A stretch of DNA of 64,000 nt, taken from positions 1-64,000 of IMG/VR virus record IMGVR_UViG_3300025000_000053; one strand, given 5' to 3'. This document shows positions 58,978 to 64,000 of this stretch, one piece after another. This DNA is from a virus. Every line of letters begins with the position of its first letter. Within the stretch, counting starts at the first letter, position 1. Position numbers and translations under genes: made by a program. The notes beneath the pieces are model-generated. The model saw nothing but the letters and a program-made list of their open reading frames with translations. It made no database searches and had not been told where the DNA came from.

Positions 58978-61638
58978 TTATTTAAAAATTATGTTTTTAT
59001 TCTTATAATTATCTAATTCAACATTAGATGTTAGTATTAAATCAACTGGATAACTATCAAACATGTTATTATGTGTTATTAAGAATATCTGTTCCGCTTT
59101 TATAATATCAAGCTGTATGTCTAGTATATTAAGAAACATAATTCTATTTTTTTGATCCAATGTGGCATCAATTTCATCTAATAACATAATATTATATTTT
59201 TTTATAGATTGCTCTATTAGAGCAAAGGACAAAGCTATTGAAACAAAGCTTCTTTCTCCTTGAGATGTGTGAATAATATCATCAATTTTCATATTATTTT
59301 TAATGTACGGAATCTTAAATTCCTTTTCATTAATTTCAAAATCATCTATTTCTAATTCACCTTTATATATAAAATCTAATAAATTATTAACAATCATTTT
59401 AGTATTTTTTAAATATAATTGTATGAATAATAAGGGTATACCTTTATTAGATGATACTGATTCTTTGATTAGTGAAATTTCATCAAATTGTTCTTCAAGG
59501 ATATTTCTTTCTTCATTTAATGATTTAAATTCCCTTATTTTAAATTTAATATTATTAATCTCATTTTCTATCTTCTTTATTTGTACATCATAATTACTTA
59601 TTTCTTTCTTATAAATATTTATCCTATTAAAATAAACTTCTGTTTCTTGAAGTTTATTTTTCTTATCTTTAATATATTTATCAATTTCATCATATCTTTC
59701 TTCTAATAGTATTAACCCATTATTTAAAAATGTATATGATAAATATAGTTCTTTAGTATTATTGTATTTATCAATAGTAATATTTAATTGATTAGTATTA
59801 TCTTTTAAATCACTTATTTGATTTTCTAATGACAAAATATCATCATTAATCTTATTTATTTCATCTTGTAATACTTTCAATGATTTAGAATTCTTCTCTA
59901 TAAAAATCATTTCTCTTTTAATTTCTTTAATTTTATCATTAATAGATAAATAATCTTCATAGTCTTCTAAAACACTAATATATTCAGTAATCTTCTCTTC
60001 ATCAAAGAATGTAATATATTCCTTAATAGAATTAAGAAGATTATTAATATTGAAAAATTCTTCTGGTAATTTATCTAATAATTCTTTATTAGTCTTAATC
60101 AGTAAATAAATATAATTCATATTTTTACTAATAGAATCCATGGTTATATAATATTCTCTTCTAGTTTCAAGTTTATTATTTTCTTGGTTTAGTTTTTCAA
60201 TAGGTGTTTCTGTTTTAGATGAATATCTATTATAAAAATTAATATATGGACATTCATTTTCTTTACAACCAGGAGTTTTAAACATAACGAATAAACCTTT
60301 ATTAGTAAAACCACTTTCATTAAGATTCATAAGTTTAATATTATTCTTATTTATCTTATCATCAATTCTAAGAATATTTTCTTTAATTATACCATCTAAA
60401 TTACTCTTATTTATTATATGATTAATTACTTCAATTACAGCATTAGAATTAAAAGTATAAATATTAGAAATAATATTATTAATTTCTTGCATTAGTCTTA
60501 AAGCTCGTAATAGTTCTTCTTTGGTACATTTAGGATTAAAATCTCTAAATATTTTTTTATAATTACTTTGTTTATTATTTAATTCTATATAGAAATCATT
60601 TAGTTTAATATACTCAACTTCAGATATAAGATATTTTAATTCATTATCAAGTTCTTCTCTTTTTAAATAAAGTTTATCCAATTGAGTAATATAAAAACTA
60701 ATCATATTTTTATTAGATTCAATTTTACTATTAGAATTATATATATTCTTATCTAATTCTTTTATATTATCAGAAACATTTCCTATTATAATAAGATTCA
60801 TTTTACTTTTTTTCTTTTTAATAGATTGAATTTCAATATGAATATCTTTTAATAACTCAATATGTGATTTTAAATCATTATTAAATGATTCTATTGAATC
60901 GGGTATTATTGATTCAATAGTAGTATTATATTTCCATATTAAACCTATATTATTTTCTCTATGTTCCTTTAACTTATTTAACTCTAATTCTAACTTCTTT
61001 ATTTCATTCTTTAATTCTTTAATATCAATAATTCTCAACTTATCTATTTTATCAACAACTGATTTTAACATAACTCTTAATAATTTACTATCCTCATTTA
61101 TCTTCTTATAAAATTGAGAATATATATCAATATCAGATAATAAATCTGATGTAAATCCTTTTCTTTCAGTTGCTTTCATATCAATAAAATTAGTTACATT
61201 AGAACCTAATCTAATTAATTTTAAGAAATCTAATTCTAATAAAAATTCCATTAAAATACATTCTTTAAATGAGTTAACATTACCATTAGGATTTAATTCA
61301 ATATCATTCTTAGATATAAAGCTCTTAACGCTAATTCCATTTTTAGAATTAATGTAATGATGTTTAATTACGTATAAAATATCATCATCTTTTATATGTA
61401 TTTCCTTATAACCATTCTCACCTTCTATTATTAAATTAGTGTTATTTCTGACATCCATATTACCAGGATAAGGAAAAGGATGTAAATGACTTATTAAAGA
61501 TGTTTTACCTGAACCATTATCACCTACTAATAAAATAACCCTATTTTTTGATTTAGATATATCTATTTCAATAGTCTTTCTTCTCATAGAAGAATATATA
61601 CTAGCCATATTTTTTAAACATAAATAAAGTATTTTCAT
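58978..61638 (-). CDS. Recombination nuclease subunit, Rad50/SbcC/gp46-like ATPase
   Basis: A DNA double-strand-end processing ATPase (with a gp47/Mre11 partner expected outside the window). 886 aa, ATG start after GGAGGTG. Walker A GDNGSGKT at 39-46, very long coiled coils (residues ~170-700), a zinc-hook-like Cys pair in the centre (GCKENECPY; classical hooks are CxxC, this one CxxxxC), then signature TSQGERSFVSIALS and Walker B with D-loop LLDEIDATLDQKNR near the C-terminus, and a final LITHNN. Coding is typically AT-rich. Confidence 0.9.
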   Translation of the reverse strand: MKILYLCLKNMASIYSSMRRKTIEIDISKSKNRVILLVGDNGSGKTSLISHLHPFPYPGNMDVRNNTNLIIEGENGYKEIHIKDDDILYVIKHHYINSKNGISVKSFISKNDIELNPNGNVNSFKECILMEFLLELDFLKLIRLGSNVTNFIDMKATERKGFTSDLLSDIDIYSQFYKKINEDSKLLRVMLKSVVDKIDKLRIIDIKELKNEIKKLELELNKLKEHRENNIGLIWKYNTTIESIIPDSIESFNNDLKSHIELLKDIHIEIQSIKKKKSKMNLIIIGNVSDNIKELDKNIYNSNSKIESNKNMISFYITQLDKLYLKREELDNELKYLISEVEYIKLNDFYIELNNKQSNYKKIFRDFNPKCTKEELLRALRLMQEINNIISNIYTFNSNAVIEVINHIINKSNLDGIIKENILRIDDKINKNNIKLMNLNESGFTNKGLFVMFKTPGCKENECPYINFYNRYSSKTETPIEKLNQENNKLETRREYYITMDSISKNMNYIYLLIKTNKELLDKLPEEFFNINNLLNSIKEYITFFDEEKITEYISVLEDYEDYLSINDKIKEIKREMIFIEKNSKSLKVLQDEINKINDDILSLENQISDLKDNTNQLNITIDKYNNTKELYLSYTFLNNGLILLEERYDEIDKYIKDKKNKLQETEVYFNRINIYKKEISNYDVQIKKIENEINNIKFKIREFKSLNEERNILEEQFDEISLIKESVSSNKGIPLLFIQLYLKNTKMIVNNLLDFIYKGELEIDDFEINEKEFKIPYIKNNMKIDDIIHTSQGERSFVSIALSFALIEQSIKKYNIMLLDEIDATLDQKNRIMFLNILDIQLDIIKAEQIFLITHNNMFDSYPVDLILTSNVELDNYKNKNIIFK

Positions 61639-61663
61639 AAGTTCACCTCCAAAAATATAAAAA

Positions 61664-61695
61664 AATAATAGACTATATAAATATAGTCTATTATT
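61664..61695 (-). terminator. Leftward terminator/hairpin before gp46-like gene
   Basis: AATAATAGACTATAT (61664-61678) pairs with ATATAGTCTATTATT (61681-61695); on minus an A/T-rich tail follows. It ends the gene at 61718 and precedes the ribosome binding site of the next. Confidence 0.75.
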
Positions 61696-61717
61696 TTGTA
61701 GTTGATAATTTAAAAAA

Positions 61718-62044
61718 CTAATTTGAAATACTTCTAGAAATATAATCTATTTTTTTCAATTCCTTAGATGTTTTATTTAAAATGACACTAATCCCATAAA
61801 TAATATCAGATGAATTTAATAAAAAGGCTTTAACATCACGACTCTTAGATAAATCTACCATTAAAATATCTTTATCAAAATGTAACGGTAACGAATCACT
61901 CCATGCTATATTATATCCATCATCATTTTTACAGACAGAAATAGGAACAGGGCTATTTATTACAAAATTACCAACAAGTGTGTGAGTAACTTTTAATAAT
62001 TCTAATAAATTCTCAGCAGCTTTAATTATATTTTCATTTACCAT
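61718..62044 (-). CDS. Hypothetical protein, 108 aa
   Basis: ATG start after GGGGGT. Mixed alpha/beta: LLKVTHTLVGNFVINSPVP, DDGYNIAWSDSLPLHFD, then LSKSRDVKAFLLNSSDI. The Val/Ile/Pro-rich centre with an invariant-looking W may be a small fold. Unrecognised. It lies between the YopX-like gene and the gp46-like gene. Confidence 0.65.
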   Translation of the reverse strand: MVNENIIKAAENLLELLKVTHTLVGNFVINSPVPISVCKNDDGYNIAWSDSLPLHFDKDILMVDLSKSRDVKAFLLNSSDIIYGISVILNKTSKELKKIDYISRSISN

Positions 62045-62053
62045 GGTGACCCC

Positions 62054-62365
62054 CTAATTTAAATTTAGTCTATTATTTTGATATATATTACCAACAATTT
62101 CACAAATTGAATTAACATCTTTTAATTGATAGCCTGCATAAAAGATACCATCTTTAAAAGTCACTGGTTTAATAGTTTCTTCTTTTTCTGAAAAGAAATT
62201 TTTATATTTCACTAAAAATCCACTATAAATTTTTTTACCATTTTTATCCCGTAATCCAGTATATAAAAGTTTCTTATGACTATCTGGGTTTAAAGTTAAA
62301 CCTCTTCTTATATCAATAATTCTACCATCACAAGTTATTACACATTTATCTTTTTTCATATTCAT
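62054..62365 (-). CDS. YopX-like protein, 103 aa
   Basis: The central and C-terminal pattern KLLYTGLRDKNGKKIYSGF, VKYKNFFSE, FKDGIFYAGYQ, CEIVGNIYQN is characteristic of the YopX family found in many Gram-positive phages and plasmids. Function of YopX proteins is not known. ATG start has only a weak ribosome binding site; the frame is nonetheless clearly coding. It follows 62418 in the same direction. Confidence 0.8.
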   Translation of the reverse strand: MNMKKDKCVITCDGRIIDIRRGLTLNPDSHKKLLYTGLRDKNGKKIYSGFLVKYKNFFSEKEETIKPVTFKDGIFYAGYQLKDVNSICEIVGNIYQNNRLNLN

Positions 62366-62417
62366 TTTTATTTATATACCAAATAAGGAATTCAATATTC
62401 AAAATAAAGAACCTCCT

Positions 62418-62696
62418 TTATTCAACCGGAATTAAAATTACTGCTGGTATACCTCTAGGTTTATCGGGACATAAATCTTTCTCAGAAAACCCCTGTGCAA
62501 TTAACTTATCCGACAATTTTCTGATATATATCCCACCAGAAGTTTTAGTAGTTTTATCAGGTAAATAAATACATTTTTTTATTTTTTCCAGTGGTTTTAT
62601 ATTCTCGGTACTTCTAGGATTGTTTCCTATGACAAGTATATCATTGTCATTGTAAGGTTTTAGTAATTTAATTAAATCTTTTTTTCTTATATACAT
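62418..62696 (-). CDS. Hypothetical protein, 92 aa
   Basis: The ATG at 62711 overlaps the ribosome binding site (ATGGGGGT), so the second ATG at 62696 is used (MYIRKKDLIKLL). Beta-rich C-terminal half (GIPAVILIPVE) and a Gly/Asn loop (NDILVIGNNPRSTEN). Unrecognised. Part of a run of small leftward genes. Confidence 0.65.
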   Translation of the reverse strand: MYIRKKDLIKLLKPYNDNDILVIGNNPRSTENIKPLEKIKKCIYLPDKTTKTSGGIYIRKLSDKLIAQGFSEKDLCPDKPRGIPAVILIPVE

Positions 62697-62715
62697 ATTT
62701 TTTACCCCCATAAAT

Positions 62716-63150
62716 TTATTTTATTGAACTATTATATATACTAAAAACCTCTTTTACAATTTTATCAACTGTAGGAGAATTAATTCTATTACAACTAAAT
62801 TCAATTTCATATTCATCAGTAACTGGAATTTCTTTTAATTCTTTTTTATTACTGAAAATACTTAAAAATATGTTATGGTCTGTTCGTGTATTTTCTAAAA
62901 TCATTGTATATCTTTTTGCATGATAAATATGTTTCTCTAAAAATCTACAAAAATATATTTTACTGGAAAAATAATCCCCTGTAGTAAAGTCTTTCATATT
63001 CTTTGCATATATAACTCTATTCTTTTCTAAATCTAAATACCAAAAATACTCAGTATTATCATTTAGAGGATAAATTCTCCAATCTTCTTTATAACCAAAA
63101 TATTTATATATTAATTCCTGTAACTTAAAATATTTATCAAGTAATTTCAT
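62716..63150 (-). CDS. Hypothetical protein, 144 aa
   Basis: ATG start after GGAGG. Aromatic-rich N-terminus (YFKLQELIYKYFGYKEDWR, WYLDLEKNRVIYAK), Cys-containing centre (FLEKHIYHAKRYTMILENT) and acidic/hydrophobic end. Resembles a small soluble enzyme or binding domain but no catalytic motif is clear. Unrecognised. Confidence 0.65.
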   Translation of the reverse strand: MKLLDKYFKLQELIYKYFGYKEDWRIYPLNDNTEYFWYLDLEKNRVIYAKNMKDFTTGDYFSSKIYFCRFLEKHIYHAKRYTMILENTRTDHNIFLSIFSNKKELKEIPVTDEYEIEFSCNRINSPTVDKIVKEVFSIYNSSIK

Positions 63151-63168
63151 TTTTCCTCCTCATTTAAC

Positions 63169-63321
63169 TTATATTTTAATATCAATAACTAAACCACCAT
63201 TACTATTTTCAGATGGTTTTTTATCCTTTTTTTTCTTTTTCTTTTCTACTTTCTTTTGAAACTTTTCTAACATATCAAATACATCATCAATACAGAAATT
63301 ATCAACGTCTATTTTAGCCAT
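63169..63321 (-). CDS. Small basic protein, 50 aa
   Basis: Behind AAAGGAGATG the ATG at 63321 begins MAKIDVDNFCIDDVFDML; the longer frame upstream has no ribosome binding site. The middle is a run of Lys (KKKKKKDKK) and the end VLVIDIKI-like (GGLVIDIKI). Probably a small DNA-binding or coil protein. Unrecognised. Confidence 0.6.
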   Translation of the reverse strand: MAKIDVDNFCIDDVFDMLEKFQKKVEKKKKKKDKKPSENSNGGLVIDIKI

Positions 63322-63353
63322 ATAAAACATCTCCTTTTTTATTTTATTTAAAT

Positions 63354-63364
63354 AATAATATATA
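63354..63364 (-). promoter_or_regulatory. Candidate promoter box TATATATTATT (minus)
   Basis: Read on minus this is TATATATTATT, 33 nt upstream of the ATG at 63321. Confidence 0.4.
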
Positions 63365-63398
63365 TTCATATATGATTTTGTTGTTGAAATAATAAAAA

Positions 63399-63426
63399 AT
63401 AAAATCCAATAATTATTGGATTTTAT
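63399..63426 (-). terminator. Leftward terminator (palindrome)
   Basis: ATAAAATCCAATAA (63399-63412) pairs with TTATTGGATTTTAT (63413-63426), with an A run to its left on plus, i.e. U run on minus. It ends the gene 63442-64000. Confidence 0.75.
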
Positions 63427-63441
63427 TATATAATAAAATAA

Positions 63442-64000
63442 TTAATATTTCTCTAATAACTTACTAAATTTATTAACTAATAATAAGGATAAATCTTCAT
63501 CCTTTAAGTTAATGTTATTAGCCTCTTTGCCAAATAAATAAATTAAACGTGTGATACCAAACTCAGAAACCAATGAAGTTATTTTTTCTTTACTTTTTAT
63601 TGATAAAGGAATTTTTATTTCTTTTTCAAATAAATTAAAAAATATCTCATCCTCTTTAGAAGGAGTATAGTACAGTCCATGAATTGCCCAGTTTCTAACT
63701 ATAGAAACAAAATAACCAAAAGTCTGTTTTTTCTCATCATCTTTTCTAGAAAATACATCTATGGCCGCTTCTAAATATTTAATAGGGTTAAGCTTACGTG
63801 AAGTAAGATAAAAATATAATTCTTTTATACCCTTAACTTCAATATCATGTTCATGAATATTTGGGGATATATTTTTCCTATAATAATTTATTAAATGGTC
63901 TATTTCAGTACCAACTTTATCAACTTTATTCTGAGTATTATTTTTTGTCTGCATTCTACTCCATGCTGACCTAACTGTAGTGATAAGTATATTCTTATCT
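63442..64000 (-). CDS. Hypothetical protein, C-terminal part (gene runs off the window)
   Basis: The frame is open from the window edge (DKNILITTVRSAWSRM before MQTKNNTQNKVDKVG) to TAA at 63442, so the ATG at 63954 is probably internal; it has no convincing ribosome binding site. The body is helical: IKELYFYLTSRKLNPIKYLEA, QTFGYFVSIVRNWAIHGLYY, ending LVNKFSKLLEKY. Helical proteins of this layout sometimes act as replication organisers, but no motif supports a function here. Confidence 0.55.
   Translation of the reverse strand, partial: DKNILITTVRSAWSRMQTKNNTQNKVDKVGTEIDHLINYYRKNISPNIHEHDIEVKGIKELYFYLTSRKLNPIKYLEAAIDVFSRKDDEKKQTFGYFVSIVRNWAIHGLYYTPSKEDEIFFNLFEKEIKIPLSIKSKEKITSLVSEFGITRLIYLFGKEANNINLKDEDLSLLLVNKFSKLLEKY

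Noticed and set aside
1-64000. tRNA genes
   Set aside because: No cloverleaf with a T-loop GTTCGAAT-type segment was seen; GTTCAACGAC occurs only in intron cores.
1-64000. CRISPR arrays
   Set aside because: No regularly spaced direct repeats were found; repeated segments are the intron cores and terminators.

Overview
The window looks like 64 kb of a large (probably jumbo), very AT-rich, contractile-tailed phage of a Gram-positive (Firmicutes-like) host. The phage call rests on genes readable directly from the sequence: large terminase, portal, prohead protease, major capsid protein, contractile tail sheath, tail tube, a family-B DNA polymerase in pieces, DnaG-type primase, UvsW-like helicase, Rad50/gp46-like ATPase and the C-terminal half of a multisubunit RNA polymerase beta-prime subunit. 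The host guess rests on AGGAGG-type ribosome binding sites with GTG/TTG starts and on a secreted protein with a copper-amine-oxidase-N-like stalk domain, typical of Firmicutes. No tRNA, rRNA or CRISPR was seen.

Layout. 0-0.4 kb: 3' half of a group I intron and the last exon of an unrecognised gene. 0.96-1.41 kb: a gene-free stretch rich in long complementary arms, a candidate structured RNA. 1.46-3.3 kb: leftward unknown genes. 4.0-6.7 kb: leftward array of small paralogues (W-rich, GLWF/WFTP family) with a zincin and a frameshifted gene. 6.7-16.0 kb: leftward replication/assembly block with primase, unknown 512-aa protein, chaperonin, possible ssDNA-binding protein and the C-terminal half of PolB. 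16.1-21.4 kb: rightward RNAP beta-prime C-half, split by a group I intron carrying an HNH gene, plus unknowns. 21.5-30.6 kb: rightward accessory genes (HrpA-like helicase, Nudix, secreted stalk protein, zinc ribbon, UvsW-like helicase). 30.6-47.7 kb: head and tail morphogenesis (prohead protease leftward; membrane/coiled-coil protein, Asp-rich core-like protein, capsid, zincin, tail fibre, terminase with intron, sheath, tube rightward). 47.8-54.0 kb: leftward portal (with intron), clamp-like protein and the exonuclease/motif-A half of PolB (with intron and HNH gene). 54.1-64 kb: one rightward unknown gene, then a leftward accessory block with duplicated families, small zinc-knuckle-like proteins, the gp46-like ATPase and a YopX-like protein.

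Three things stand out. First, one family of group I introns occupies five genes, four of them recognisable essential genes, each time at a highly conserved protein motif; I could place both splice sites for four copies from P1 pairing and restored protein reading. Second, DNA polymerase B is divided between two genes about 35 kb apart, the cut falling between motif A and motif B. Third, a candidate phage promoter (GTAT, then TATATATTAT[TA] exactly 20 nt downstream) recurs at five rightward transcription units, and the second box alone recurs at at least seven more. Three leftward small genes carry single-base losses in homopolymers, which could be real decay, programmed frameshifting or sequencing error.

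Most small genes are unrecognised. Calls marked 'possible' rest on short motifs read by eye, with no database search behind them.
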